Of a stretch of 64,000 nt of DNA, positions 48,622 to 59,457 are shown piece after piece. Under the pieces are notes generated by a model. The model saw only the letters and a program-made list of their open reading frames with translations, ran no database searches and was not told the origin of the DNA. Location: contig NZ_FRCF01000002.1 of the NCBI RefSeq assembly GCF_900142805.1, forward strand, positions 434,001-498,000, read 5' to 3'. The position numbers and the translations under genes are program-made. How positions within the stretch are numbered: the stretch's first letter is position 1; each line of letters begins with the position of its first letter. The DNA is from Lacicoccus alkaliphilus DSM 16010. Its GTDB lineage: Bacteria; Bacillota; Bacilli; Staphylococcales; Salinicoccaceae.

Positions 48622-51005
48622 CTGAAATCGTAAGGCGTCTTATCCATATTGATCATTGCGGGAATCTTGAAGAGGTTCTCCTCCGTCAGACGGACCGGCC
48701 GGACTTCCCGATCGACATGGTCCGCATCCGGGGCGTGTCCGACGGCTTCCTGTGTGATGCCGAACTTGTCATGCAGCGCTTCGATCAGCGTTGTATGACG
48801 GGTGATGCCCTCATTGCTCAGCGCATCGTAAAAGGCCTTTTCATCCCCGCACAGTATCAGTGACTCCTTGGCCCTCGTGATGCCTGTATAAATGATGTTC
48901 TTGATCAGCATATGCCTGTAGCTTTTAACCAGCGGCATGATGACGATCGGGTATTCACTGCCCTGGGCCTTGTGGATGCTTGTACAATAAGCATGGGCAA
49001 GCTCACTCAAGTCTTTGCGCTCATATGCGATGTGCCGGCCGTCATAATCGACGATCAGCATATCCTTCTCCGCTTTCGCGTCCCCATCTTTAAGTATGAC
49101 CTCATCTATGATGCCGGAGTCGCCGTTGAAGATGTTATCTTCACGGCGGTTGATCAGCTGGAGCACTTTGTCCCCCGTACGGAACTGGATATCACCGAAT
49201 TTGATTTCCTCTTTATCCTCATCAAGGGGGTTCAATATCTCCTGAAGCACCTGATTGAGTTTATTGATGCCGGCATTGCCCCTGTAGATCGGTGCAAGCA
49301 CCTGGATGTCACGCATGTCGTAGCCCTTCTCCACTGCGCGGCTCACGATGTTGTCCACGAGTCCTGAAATCTGGCTGATGTTCGCAGTGATGAAGACCCG
49401 GTCCCTGAACTTCATTCTGATATCGATCGGCTTTTCCTCTTTGATGTCGTGGGCGAGCTTGATGATGGATGAGCCTTCACCCTGTCTGTAGATTTTAGTC
49501 AGTTCGGTCACTTTGATGACATCCGATTCAATCAGGTCGTTGAAAACCTTGCCCGGACCGACGGACGGGAGCTGGTCCCTGTCCCCGACGAACACGAGCT
49601 TGGTCTCGCTCGGCACATTCCTGAGCAGCTGATAGAAAAGCCATGTATCCACCATGGACATTTCATCGATGATGATCATTTTGGCATTCAGCTCTATATC
49701 CAGAAAATCATCTTTCTCCGTATCCTGCCCCCAGCCGATCAGACGGTGGATCGTTGATGCTTCAATCCCTGTGGATTCGCTCAACCGTTTTGCCGCACGT
49801 CCCGTCGGGGCGACAAGCTTGATGGGATACTCACCTTCATCATATTCTTCAAATTCTTCATATCCTTTAAGCGAATGATAACACCCGATGATCCCTTTGA
49901 CGATCGTCGTTTTCCCGGTACCCGGCCCGCCTGTGATGATTGAAATCTTTTCATTCACGGCACTGTGGATAGCTGAGGTTTGTTCATCATTGTAAGTGAT
50001 CTGCTCATCCCGCTCAATTTCTTCCAGTTCTTCATCGACTTGCTCTTCATCGAAGTCTTCAGAATCCATATATTTCACGATACGGTAAATTTCGTCCGCC
50101 GATTTATGCTCGGCATAAAAAATCGTGGGCAGATAGATTTTGCCTTCAAACACGACGATCTTTTCATCTTGTTTGAGTTCGGTGAGCACGCCTTCGATAT
50201 CTTCATCTTCAAACTGGTCCTGCCCGTTATATTCAAGTAGTTTCTTCAATTCCACATTTAAGATTTCATGGCCGATGTAAGTATGCCCGGTGGACAGTGT
50301 GATGTCTTCGACGATATACAGGAGACCGGCTTTCAGCCTGCCGATATCATCAGGCTGTATGCCCTGGGCAAGCGCAATCTTATCAGCTGTATTGAAGCCG
50401 ATTCCATCAATGTCCGCCACCATCCTGTATGGTGACTTCTCCAGGATCTTTAATGTATGGTCCCCGTAATGTTTTAATATTTTCGCACTCATCCTTGCGC
50501 CGAAACCGAGTTCGTTGAGACGGATGATGATCTCCTCGGTTTTTTTATTCTCAAGGATCGTATGGTGGATCATGTCGATCTTTGACCTGGACAGACCGCC
50601 GACGGCTTTCAGCGCGTCTTTATCGTCCGATATGATCTCGAGGGCGTTATAGCCGAGTTTAGCCACTATCTTTTCAGCCGTCTTCAGGCCGATGCCCTTG
50701 AACGTATCACTGGCCAGATACTGTATCACGCCTTCGTCCGTCTTCGGCAGTTCGCGTTTGAAATGGGTTGCATTGAACTGCTCGCCGAACCTCGCATGAT
50801 TCGTGATGCCTCCGGTGAACCTGTATGTCTCACCTTCGGTTATATCATGGAAATAGCCGGTGACGATCGCATCGAAAACGAAATTTGTGTTGGTTTCATC
50901 AATGGTGACTTTCAATACAAAAAAGCGTGTTTTTTCGCTTTGAAAAATGACACGCTCAACTTCACCGATGATATAATTCTCATCATAAATGGACGACTGT
51001 TCCAT
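48618..51005 (-). CDS. recD2: ATP-dependent helicase RecD2
   Basis: RecD-like 5'-3' DNA helicase without RecBC, linked to repair and replication restart. 795 residues: an N-terminal OB and helix-hairpin-helix region, Walker A GGPGTGKTT (about 360), Walker B IIDEMSMVD (about 435), motif VGDRDQLPSVGPG (about 463), and C-terminal AYCTSIHKAQGSEYP (about 690). ATG 51005 follows GGCGGTGAT; a GTG three codons earlier is in that site. Confidence 0.95.
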   Translation of the reverse strand: MEQSSIYDENYIIGEVERVIFQSEKTRFFVLKVTIDETNTNFVFDAIVTGYFHDITEGETYRFTGGITNHARFGEQFNATHFKRELPKTDEGVIQYLASDTFKGIGLKTAEKIVAKLGYNALEIISDDKDALKAVGGLSRSKIDMIHHTILENKKTEEIIIRLNELGFGARMSAKILKHYGDHTLKILEKSPYRMVADIDGIGFNTADKIALAQGIQPDDIGRLKAGLLYIVEDITLSTGHTYIGHEILNVELKKLLEYNGQDQFEDEDIEGVLTELKQDEKIVVFEGKIYLPTIFYAEHKSADEIYRIVKYMDSEDFDEEQVDEELEEIERDEQITYNDEQTSAIHSAVNEKISIITGGPGTGKTTIVKGIIGCYHSLKGYEEFEEYDEGEYPIKLVAPTGRAAKRLSESTGIEASTIHRLIGWGQDTEKDDFLDIELNAKMIIIDEMSMVDTWLFYQLLRNVPSETKLVFVGDRDQLPSVGPGKVFNDLIESDVIKVTELTKIYRQGEGSSIIKLAHDIKEEKPIDIRMKFRDRVFITANISQISGLVDNIVSRAVEKGYDMRDIQVLAPIYRGNAGINKLNQVLQEILNPLDEDKEEIKFGDIQFRTGDKVLQLINRREDNIFNGDSGIIDEVILKDGDAKAEKDMLIVDYDGRHIAYERKDLSELAHAYCTSIHKAQGSEYPIVIMPLVKSYRHMLIKNIIYTGITRAKESLILCGDEKAFYDALSNEGITRHTTLIEALHDKFGITQEAVGHAPDADHVDREVRPVRLTEENLFKIPAMINMDKTPYDFS

Positions 51006-51030
51006 AATAATCACCGCCGTTTAAAATATA

Positions 51031-52775
<1,745 letters not shown>

Positions 52776-52806
52776 TTAAAACATTCCTTTCTCAATTCAA
52801 ATCATT

Positions 52807-53931
52807 TCATTTTGACAATCTCTTATAAATCGCATCCAATTGACTAACAATTTCAGTGACCTCATCCTCTTCCATCAAATAGGAAAAGCTGAAGCGGACG
52901 GAACAGAGCGCCCTTTCTTCATCCTCATACATGGACTGGATGACATGGGAAGGCTGCACCGTGCCTGCATTGCAGGCCGACCCTGCTGAAACGAATATGC
53001 CCGCCATATCGAGTGCTGTGAGCAGGAATTCAGCTTCGCTCCACGGGAAATATATATTCGTGATGTGACTGGCCTGTTGGTTCAGGTCGCCATTCACTTC
53101 GAATGGGATTTTCTTTGCAGTCAGTTCATTCAGGAAACGCTCCTTCAGCTGCATCTCTTTTAAGCTTCTTTGAGCCCTTTCATCAGCCGCTTTCTCCATG
53201 GCAAGTGCCAGAGCATGCACCCACATGACGTTCTCCGTACCTGCCCGTCTTGACAATTCATGGGAGCCGCCGGTGAGCTGGGCTGACAACTTGATTCCTT
53301 CCCTCAGATAAAGCAGGCCGATGCCTTTCGGTCCGTATATTTTATGACCGCTCAAAGTCAACATATCTGCACCCAGTTTCTGCACATCGACTTCCATATG
53401 GCCGAAAGCCTGGACTGCATCGACATGGAGCAGTGCCTGATGGTCTTTAAGGATTTCGGCGATTTCAAAGACCGGCTGGATACTGCCCGTTTCGTTATTG
53501 ACGAGCATGATGGAAACCAATACTGTATTACTTCTCAGGCTGTTTTTCAAGTCGTCGGCGTCTATCAGCCCATTCTCGGAAGCTTTGAGAAAAGTGACTT
53601 CGAATGCCTCGCTTAAATTTTGATAGGTCGTCCTTACAGAAGCATGCTCAATGTCAGTCGTTATCATATGCGGTCTTTCATGCCGGTCTGCCGTGCCTCT
53701 GATCGCCAGATTGTTCGCTTCGGTCGCACCGCTTGTGATGATGATCTCCTTAGGCTTCGCATTGATCTTCTGCGAGATGTGCGTGCGGTGCTTCTGCAGG
53801 GCCGCTTTCGCATCTTTCCCCGGACGGTGGATGCTTGACGGGTTGCCGAAGACATCTGCGCTGTCCATGACTTCATTTAAGATTTCTCTATCGAATGGTG
53901 TCGTCGATGCATAGTCGACATATACTGACAT
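52807..53931 (-). CDS. Cysteine desulfurase (IscS/YrvO type)
   Basis: PLP enzyme delivering sulfur to MnmA. 374 residues: DYASTTPFD (about 5), TSGATEANNLAIRG (about 70), PLP Lys in LSGHKIYGPKGIG (about 200), catalytic Cys in SAGSACNAG (about 320). I chose ATG 53931, six bases after GAGGGTG; the TTG/GTG a few codons earlier overlaps that site. Confidence 0.93.
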   Translation of the reverse strand: MSVYVDYASTTPFDREILNEVMDSADVFGNPSSIHRPGKDAKAALQKHRTHISQKINAKPKEIIITSGATEANNLAIRGTADRHERPHMITTDIEHASVRTTYQNLSEAFEVTFLKASENGLIDADDLKNSLRSNTVLVSIMLVNNETGSIQPVFEIAEILKDHQALLHVDAVQAFGHMEVDVQKLGADMLTLSGHKIYGPKGIGLLYLREGIKLSAQLTGGSHELSRRAGTENVMWVHALALAMEKAADERAQRSLKEMQLKERFLNELTAKKIPFEVNGDLNQQASHITNIYFPWSEAEFLLTALDMAGIFVSAGSACNAGTVQPSHVIQSMYEDEERALCSVRFSFSYLMEEDEVTEIVSQLDAIYKRLSK

Positions 53932-53980
53932 TTCATTCACCCTCAACCAATTTAAATTAATAACTAATATATTTTAACAT

Positions 53981-54010
53981 GTTTCAATGTAAATTTATAA
54001 TGTTTGAAAC
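53981..54010. promoter_or_regulatory. Inverted repeat in the divergent iscS-LLM region
   Basis: GTTTCAA (53981-53987) and TTGAAAC (54004-54010) are exact reverse complements, 16 bases apart, in an AT-rich divergent intergenic region. It might be an operator; no regulator is identified. I could not assign convincing promoters here. Confidence 0.35.
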
Positions 54011-54080
54011 CAATTGTTAGCTATAATCCATATAAATTTGTACACTTTTATACAGATAATATGAAACAGGAGATGAAAGA

Positions 54081-55082
54081 ATGCCTAAAAGATTGAATAT
54101 ATCAGCATTGAACCTTGTACCGGTGAGGGCAGGGACCGATGCCACACAGGCCATCGAAGACATGGTCGGCCTTGCAAAACATATTGATGCGTCCAAATAT
54201 CAGAGATACTGGATATCCGAGCATCATAACATGACCTCGATCGCATCATCTGCAACACGGATCCTCATCAAGCACATTCTCGAAAACACGAAGAACATAC
54301 GGGTCGGGAGCGGAGGCGTCATGCTGCCCAACCATTCACCGTTGATCGTGGCGGAAGAGTTCGGCACCATGCACGCCATATATGGCGACCGTCTGGATAT
54401 CGGTCTCGGGCGGGCGCCCGGCACGGACATGGCGACTGCCAATGCCATCAGGCGCAGCAACCATGACGGGGTGTTTTCATTCAAAAGCGAAATTGAAGAG
54501 TTGAAAAGGTATCTGTCGACCGTACCGACACATGTCACCGCCTATCCGGGACAGGGCACCGAGATTCCATTATATGTGCTTGGCTCATCGACGGACTCGG
54601 CTCATATCGCCGCTGAACTCGGTCTGCCCTATGCATTCGCCGCACATTTTGCCCCTGCAAAGATGGAGAACGCATTTAAAATATACGACGATAATTTCAG
54701 ACCGTCCAATCAGCTCGAAGCACCTTATAAGATGGCAAGCTTGAATGTGATCATGGCGGATACGAACGAGGAAGCGGAATTCATCAAGACAACCCACTAC
54801 CTCAACATCCTGAACCTGATCAGGAACACCCGCGGGCAGCTGCCGAAGCCTGTTGAAAATATGGAAGAGCACTGGGCGCCGAGAGAGGAGCAGGCAGTGA
54901 AAACACAGTTTCCTGTTGCCTTTTCGGGAGATAAGAAAAAAGCGATGGAAGAGCTGCGGTTGTTCCAGAACCAGTTCGATGTCGATGAAATCATGGCTGT
55001 TTCATATATCTATGATATGGATGCCCTTAAGAAATCGTATGACCTGTTTGAAGAACTGGTCGATGAGTATAACGGTGAGTAG
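54081..55082 (+). CDS. LLM-class flavin-dependent oxidoreductase
   Basis: Bacterial luciferase-like flavin monooxygenase family, 333 residues. It has the family starting pattern SALNLVPVRAG and WISEHHNM (about 43), GSGGVMLPNHSPLIVAEEF (in part: GGVMLPNHSPL, about 72) and RLDIGLGRAPG (about 103). It is close to the MsnO8/YhbW type with unknown substrates. AGGAGATGAAAGA precedes the ATG. Convergent with the dioxygenase gene. Confidence 0.88.
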   Translation: MPKRLNISALNLVPVRAGTDATQAIEDMVGLAKHIDASKYQRYWISEHHNMTSIASSATRILIKHILENTKNIRVGSGGVMLPNHSPLIVAEEFGTMHAIYGDRLDIGLGRAPGTDMATANAIRRSNHDGVFSFKSEIEELKRYLSTVPTHVTAYPGQGTEIPLYVLGSSTDSAHIAAELGLPYAFAAHFAPAKMENAFKIYDDNFRPSNQLEAPYKMASLNVIMADTNEEAEFIKTTHYLNILNLIRNTRGQLPKPVENMEEHWAPREEQAVKTQFPVAFSGDKKKAMEELRLFQNQFDVDEIMAVSYIYDMDALKKSYDLFEELVDEYNGE

Positions 55083-55116
55083 GTTGATCATTATCAGCCC
55101 ATGATCCGGAAACATG

Positions 55117-55300
55117 AAAAACTGGCACTGGGACAGAATTTTATATGAAAAAAAAATCCGTACATTTGCTTTCCCGGGGCATCTCGCAAGCCTGTAGTCT
55201 TGCGCGATGCTGTTCCCCTGGGAGTCAAACGTACGGATTTTTCATCTCTTTCATTCAATTAATGCTTTTTTTAAGGACTATGTCCCAGCCCCAGTTTTTT
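55117..55300. repeat. Nested inverted-repeat element between convergent genes
   Basis: Outer arms: AAAAACTGG-CA-CTGGGACA at 55117-55135 and TGTCCCAG-CC-CCAGTTTTT at 55281-55299. Inner arms: about 55149-55190 and 55198-55242, about 38-43 bases with a few mismatches and a bulge, around an 8-base loop (CCTGTAGT); the outer ends AAAAATCCGTAC and GTACGGATTTTT are perfect. Both ends have poly-A/poly-T. This resembles dispersed palindromic intergenic repeats of staphylococci and bacilli. It could act as a two-way terminator. The right end directly abuts the dioxygenase stop codon. Copy number elsewhere is unknown to me. Confidence 0.85.
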
Positions 55301-56067
55301 TATTCGTCCCCCACATCAGCGACCACTGTCAGCTGATAATCGATCAGGATCACCGAGCGGACGGCTCTGCCTTCCGCCCCGCCTTTCATCACCGGACCGA
55401 CATAATGGCTCACACTGGAATCTTCCACACCGTAAGATTCAAGCGGTCTGTTCAGCTTGAAGACTTCATGCAGGTCTTCGTCGGCCACTTCTTCCGGCTG
55501 CTTACCGCCGACTGAAGGGACACCGATGGCATTCAGCCCGCCTTTCACGTTTCTCCTCTCGATCAGGTGGGCGAAGGTGAACGGCTCCCCGTCCTGATGC
55601 AGGCAGTCCGGGGAAGACACCGCACGGTCCCCTTCCTTCTCCACTTCCAGTTTTACAAAGTGCACACCGACATGGATCGGCATGATCTGATCTTCTTCCC
55701 CCCAGAAAGTTTCTTCATAGTCTGCCATGATTATTTTATTAAGCAGTTCATTCTCAAGGATATGCGGGTCGATTGCGTGGAATTCGCGGTAGGAACCCGG
55801 GTGTTCAGGGTTGAACTTCCCTTGGAAGTAAGCCGCATACTCATTCCCGTCCCTCTCCACGTTCGGCAACCATTCAAGGCTTTTCGAAGTCGGCAGCACC
55901 AGTGCACGGGAATATCTCCTGTAACGGTTCAGCTCAGGTGCATAGTCGTCCACCGGCAAATCTTCGAAATAATCCAGAAGCACTTTATAGTCCGTTTTGA
56001 TGCCTTCGTACTCCAATGCATCCATGTAATCATAGATTGCATAGCCTTTACTCTTCAACTGACTCAT
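55300..56067 (-). CDS. 2-oxoglutarate/Fe(II) dioxygenase, amino-acid hydroxylase-like
   Basis: 255 residues. Double-stranded beta-helix enzyme of the PF10014 type (2OG-Fe_Oxy_2), which includes the L-isoleucine 4-hydroxylase of Bacillus thuringiensis. Iron ligands: HQD (His157, Asp159) in SSPDCLHQDG, and the distal His221 in SVSHYVGPV; a likely 2OG-binding Arg is at about 234-237 (GRAVRS). Residues about 90-135 (FHAIDP...FWGEEDQ) also fit. Start ATG 56067 follows AAGGAA by eight bases. Upstream is the threonine operon, with a terminator between. Substrate is unknown; free amino acid is an inference. Confidence 0.82.
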   Translation of the reverse strand: MSQLKSKGYAIYDYMDALEYEGIKTDYKVLLDYFEDLPVDDYAPELNRYRRYSRALVLPTSKSLEWLPNVERDGNEYAAYFQGKFNPEHPGSYREFHAIDPHILENELLNKIIMADYEETFWGEEDQIMPIHVGVHFVKLEVEKEGDRAVSSPDCLHQDGEPFTFAHLIERRNVKGGLNAIGVPSVGGKQPEEVADEDLHEVFKLNRPLESYGVEDSSVSHYVGPVMKGGAEGRAVRSVILIDYQLTVVADVGDE

Positions 56068-56144
56068 GATCATCGTTCCTTTACATTGTTTTGTCAATAA
56101 TCCATTCTAACATAAAATGAGGGTTGCCTTCAGAATGGCCAGTC

Positions 56145-56181
56145 ATAAAAAATGACAGGCGCAATGCGCCTGTCATTTTTT
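56145..56181 (-). terminator. Terminator of the threonine operon
   Basis: Minus-strand AAAAATGACAGGCGCA pairs with TGCGCCTGTCATTTTT, perfect, ending TTTTTTAT. The 5' arm starts in the end of thrB. Confidence 0.93.
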
Positions 56182-57042
56182 ATAGATTTCCAATTCTTCA
56201 TGCTCGACATTATCTATTTTTTCCAGATCCTCAAGGATGCCCTGAAGATCGTTCGGGTGACACAGGGTCATCACGCTCGGCCCCGCCCCGCTGATGACGG
56301 TCGCATAGGCGTCATTCTTCAGGGCGCTTTCCTTGATGTCATCGAATTCCTTGATGAGGGGCTTGCGGTAGATTTCATGGAACTGGTCCTTCATCATCAG
56401 TTTGCCCATATCGACATACTCTTTGTTGAATAAAGAGAACAGCATGACATTGTTGATGGCATTCTGATTCACCGCAGTCTGCCTGTCATAAGAATCAGGC
56501 AGGGCCCTTCTCGCCTCATTCGTATTGATCATGTAGTTCGGCACAGAGACGACCAGAGAAAAATCGACGTCATCCAGCACATGATAATACAGTTCGCCGT
56601 GATTGTAATAACCAACGAACACCCCGCCTGTGATGCACGGTCCGATGTTATCCGGGTGGCCTTCGATATCGCAGCCGAGCATTATTTTGTCATGGTCGGA
56701 TAAATTCAACTCGCAGAAATGGGCGGCCAGTTCGATGCCTGCCACAATTGCGGAAGAGGAACTGCCGAGCCCGTGCGCAAGCGGTATTTCACTGTCCATC
56801 TCCACCGTGACCGGCGGCATTTCCTTATTATACTTCAAGGCGATGCTTTTCGCAGTTGAAATGACAAGGTTGTCTTCACCGGCCGGGAGGATTTTCAGTT
56901 CGGGATTCAAAAACTCTATTTTGAATTCTGCACTTGGATACGCTTTGATCTTCAAAAATTTTGTGACGGCGACACCGATGGAATCAAATCCCAGGCCGAG
57001 GTTGGCGCTTGTGGCCGGGATCTTCAGATTAATTTCCTTCAT
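56173..57042 (-). CDS. thrB: Homoserine kinase
   Basis: GHMP kinase phosphorylating homoserine. 289 residues: [18 protein letters not shown] (in part: [12 protein letters not shown], about 12), [15 protein letters not shown] (about 88), and [12 protein letters not shown] (about 246). It overlaps thrC by 14 bases. Last gene of hom-thrC-thrB. Confidence 0.95.
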   Translation of the reverse strand: MKEINLKIPATSANLGLGFDSIGVAVTKFLKIKAYPSAEFKIEFLNPELKILPAGEDNLVISTAKSIALKYNKEMPPVTVEMDSEIPLAHGLGSSSSAIVAGIELAAHFCELNLSDHDKIMLGCDIEGHPDNIGPCITGGVFVGYYNHGELYYHVLDDVDFSLVVSVPNYMINTNEARRALPDSYDRQTAVNQNAINNVMLFSLFNKEYVDMGKLMMKDQFHEIYRKPLIKEFDDIKESALKNDAYATVISGAGPSVMTLCHPNDLQGILEDLEKIDNVEHEELEIYKK

Positions 57043-58105
57043 CCGTGTTCAGACTTTCGATGTATTCTGTAATCACCGCTTCGTCATTCGGCAGTATCTT
57101 CGGCTGGACCGCAGCCTCATCCACAGCAGTCTGCGGGTCTTTCAGGCCGTTGCCTGTAAGGATTGCCACCACTGTACTGCCTTTTTCGATCCTGCCTTCA
57201 GATACCGCCTTGCTCAGGCCGGCGATGCTCGCATTGGAGCCCGGTTCTGCAAACACGCCTTCCTGCCGCGCAAGCCTTGAGTAGGCTTCGAGTATTTCGT
57301 CATCGGTGACCGAATCTATGAGGCCGCCAGACTCGTCACGTGCGGCTGTGGCGAGATGCCAGCTGGTCGGATTGCCGATCCTGATTGCCGTACCGACAGT
57401 TTCCGGGTTTTCGATCACTTCGTCTTTAGTGATGGCCGCTGCGCCTTCAGCCTCATATCCGAACATCTTCGGCAGCTTTGAGCCTTTCTTTTCGTGATAC
57501 TCCTTGAACCCTTTCCAATAGGCGGATATATTTCCGGCATTGCCGACAGGGATGAAGAGGTAATCCGGTGCATCATCCAGAGCATCCACAATTTCAAATG
57601 CAGATGTCTTCTGGCATTCAATCCTGTAAGGGTTCACCGAGTTGACCAGTGTGACGCCTTCATTGTTTTCCGCCACTTTCCGGACGATTTTCAGGGCATC
57701 ATCAAAGTTCCCCTGGATCGATACGATTTTTGCACCGTAGACGATGGCCTGTGCAATTTTACCCAGTGCAACCTTCCCTTCCGGAATGACCACAATCGTG
57801 TTCAATCCGAGTCTTGAAGCATAGGCGGCCGCTGAAGCCGAAGTATTGCCGGTGGAGGCGCAGATGACCGTATGCGCACCCTCTTCTTTGGCTTTGGCCA
57901 CGGCGAGCACCATCCCACGGTCTTTAAATGACCCGGTCGGGTTCAGCCCTTCGAATTTACCGAACACGTTGATCCCGTATTCCTCGCTGAAAGACTTCAA
58001 TGGAATGAGCGGTGTGTTGCCTTCCTGCAGTGATAATTCTGGGGTCGCATCGGTCACCGGCAGGTATTCTTTATATTCTTCCAATAAACCTCTCCAGTAG
58101 GTCAT
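57029..58105 (-). CDS. thrC: Threonine synthase
   Basis: PLP enzyme converting O-phosphohomoserine to threonine. 358 residues: EGNTPLIPL (about 25), PLP Lys in [11 protein letters not shown] (about 58), [15 protein letters not shown] (in part: [11 protein letters not shown], about 83), and phosphate-loop [12 protein letters not shown] (about 180). I chose ATG 58105, nine bases after GGAG, one base after the hom stop. Confidence 0.95.
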   Translation of the reverse strand: MTYWRGLLEEYKEYLPVTDATPELSLQEGNTPLIPLKSFSEEYGINVFGKFEGLNPTGSFKDRGMVLAVAKAKEEGAHTVICASTGNTSASAAAYASRLGLNTIVVIPEGKVALGKIAQAIVYGAKIVSIQGNFDDALKIVRKVAENNEGVTLVNSVNPYRIECQKTSAFEIVDALDDAPDYLFIPVGNAGNISAYWKGFKEYHEKKGSKLPKMFGYEAEGAAAITKDEVIENPETVGTAIRIGNPTSWHLATAARDESGGLIDSVTDDEILEAYSRLARQEGVFAEPGSNASIAGLSKAVSEGRIEKGSTVVAILTGNGLKDPQTAVDEAAVQPKILPNDEAVITEYIESLNTDEGN

Positions 58106-58106
58106 C

Positions 58107-59309
58107 TCACTCATCTCCAATTACAGGGTATTGGGCTTTTGCATTGAGCCCTTCCAGTACATCTTCCAACTGGTTTTCATTCAGTTTTTCAGTCACAGCA
58201 ACCACTGCCCCACTGGCTGTACTCAGCTTATGCCCGATGTCCTTGCCAACAAGCGCTTTTTTAACTTCTTCTTCTGTGTCATCAAAACGCAGATAGTATT
58301 GGTATTCCACGGCTTTGTTTTCGATCACCGCTTCCTCATCCGGCTGGAAGTTGCCGCGGGCCGGGTGCGTCAGCACATGAATCAGATCGGAAACGACTGC
58401 ACTTGCCGTCTCGAGGCTGCCCGCACCGGGACCGTAATACATCGTCTCGCCGACTGCATTACCGTTGACGTAGACGGCATTCTTCTCATAGTTGACGGAG
58501 GCGAGCTGGTGGTCGGCCTTGAAGAATATCGGCTCAACACTTGCACTGATGCTGTCGTCATACTTGCCGATACCGACCAGCTTCATGATGTAGCCGAGGT
58601 CCTTTGCAAGCTGGATATCCGTTGCATCGACATTCGAGATGCCTGTGCTCGGCACATCCTTGATATCCACTTTCTTATTGAATGACAACCTTGACAGCAG
58701 GACGATCTTCCTGAGGGCATCTATGCCTTCGACGTCATTCGTCGGATCAGCTTCCGCATAGCCCTTTTCCTTTGCATCTTCCAGTGCATCGTCATATGAC
58801 CACCCGTCGACTGTCATCTTGGTCAGAATATAGTTGGTGGTGCCGTTCAATATTCCCATCACTTCGGAAATCTGATTGGCATTCAATGAATTTTCAATCG
58901 TCCTGATGATCGGCACACCGCCCGCGACAGCCGCCTCATAATTCAAATGGACGTTGTTTTCATTCGCAGCTGCCGTCAGATCGTCGATCCTTTCAGCAAG
59001 CAGATCTTTATTGGCGGTCACCACATGGACGCCTTTGTTCAGCAGTTGAAGTATGATTTCATATGTGTGGTCGATGCCCCCCATCACTTCGACGGCTGCA
59101 TCGATATCCGCATTGTAGATGTCATTGATATCATCAGTGATCTCAATGTCGGAGAGATCCACATCACGTGCCTTATCCACGTTTTTGGCAAACACATGTG
59201 TGATTGTGACGTCTCCTCCGATCAATGACTGTATCTTCTCTTTGTTGGTATTCAATACTTTAACGACACCTGTTCCTACCGTGCCCATTCCTAAGACAGC
59301 AATTTTCAT
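58107..59309 (-). CDS. hom: Homoserine dehydrogenase
   Basis: NAD(P)-dependent reduction of aspartate semialdehyde. 400 residues: nucleotide fold [12 protein letters not shown] (about 4-15), [25 protein letters not shown] (in part: [13 protein letters not shown], about 93), [13 protein letters not shown] (about 147), and a C-terminal ACT domain ([16 protein letters not shown], about 325) for threonine feedback. GGAGG lies ten bases before the ATG. Confidence 0.96.
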   Translation of the reverse strand: MKIAVLGMGTVGTGVVKVLNTNKEKIQSLIGGDVTITHVFAKNVDKARDVDLSDIEITDDINDIYNADIDAAVEVMGGIDHTYEIILQLLNKGVHVVTANKDLLAERIDDLTAAANENNVHLNYEAAVAGGVPIIRTIENSLNANQISEVMGILNGTTNYILTKMTVDGWSYDDALEDAKEKGYAEADPTNDVEGIDALRKIVLLSRLSFNKKVDIKDVPSTGISNVDATDIQLAKDLGYIMKLVGIGKYDDSISASVEPIFFKADHQLASVNYEKNAVYVNGNAVGETMYYGPGAGSLETASAVVSDLIHVLTHPARGNFQPDEEAVIENKAVEYQYYLRFDDTEEEVKKALVGKDIGHKLSTASGAVVAVTEKLNENQLEDVLEGLNAKAQYPVIGDE

Positions 59310-59347
59310 AACATAGAAGCCTCCAAATTAAATACTTATAGATAACC

Positions 59348-59376
59348 ATATTAGATTGAAAAGTTTAAAAATTCAA
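59348..59376 (-). promoter_or_regulatory. Promoter of hom-thrC-thrB
   Basis: Minus-strand TTGAAT (59371-59376), 17-base spacer, TAATAT (59348-59353). It overlaps the aspartate kinase promoter over 21 bases. Confidence 0.75.
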
Positions 59377-59384
59377 GATAATAT
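59356..59384 (+). promoter_or_regulatory. Promoter of the aspartate kinase gene
   Basis: TTGAAA (59356-59361), 17-base spacer, TAATAT (59379-59384). The two promoters form a pseudo-palindrome of 37 bases centred near 59366. A leader of about 67 bases has no obvious riboswitch. Confidence 0.72.
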
Positions 59385-59457
59385 TATTTTAATCTACACA
59401 TTTCTTCAAATTTCATGTATTATTAAGTCTAAATTTCTATAAAAGGATGTCAGCCAA

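Noticed and set aside
59385-59457. Lysine riboswitch before aspartate kinase
   Set aside because: The leader is only about 67 bases, AT-rich and without the conserved lysine-box helices, so too short for that riboswitch.
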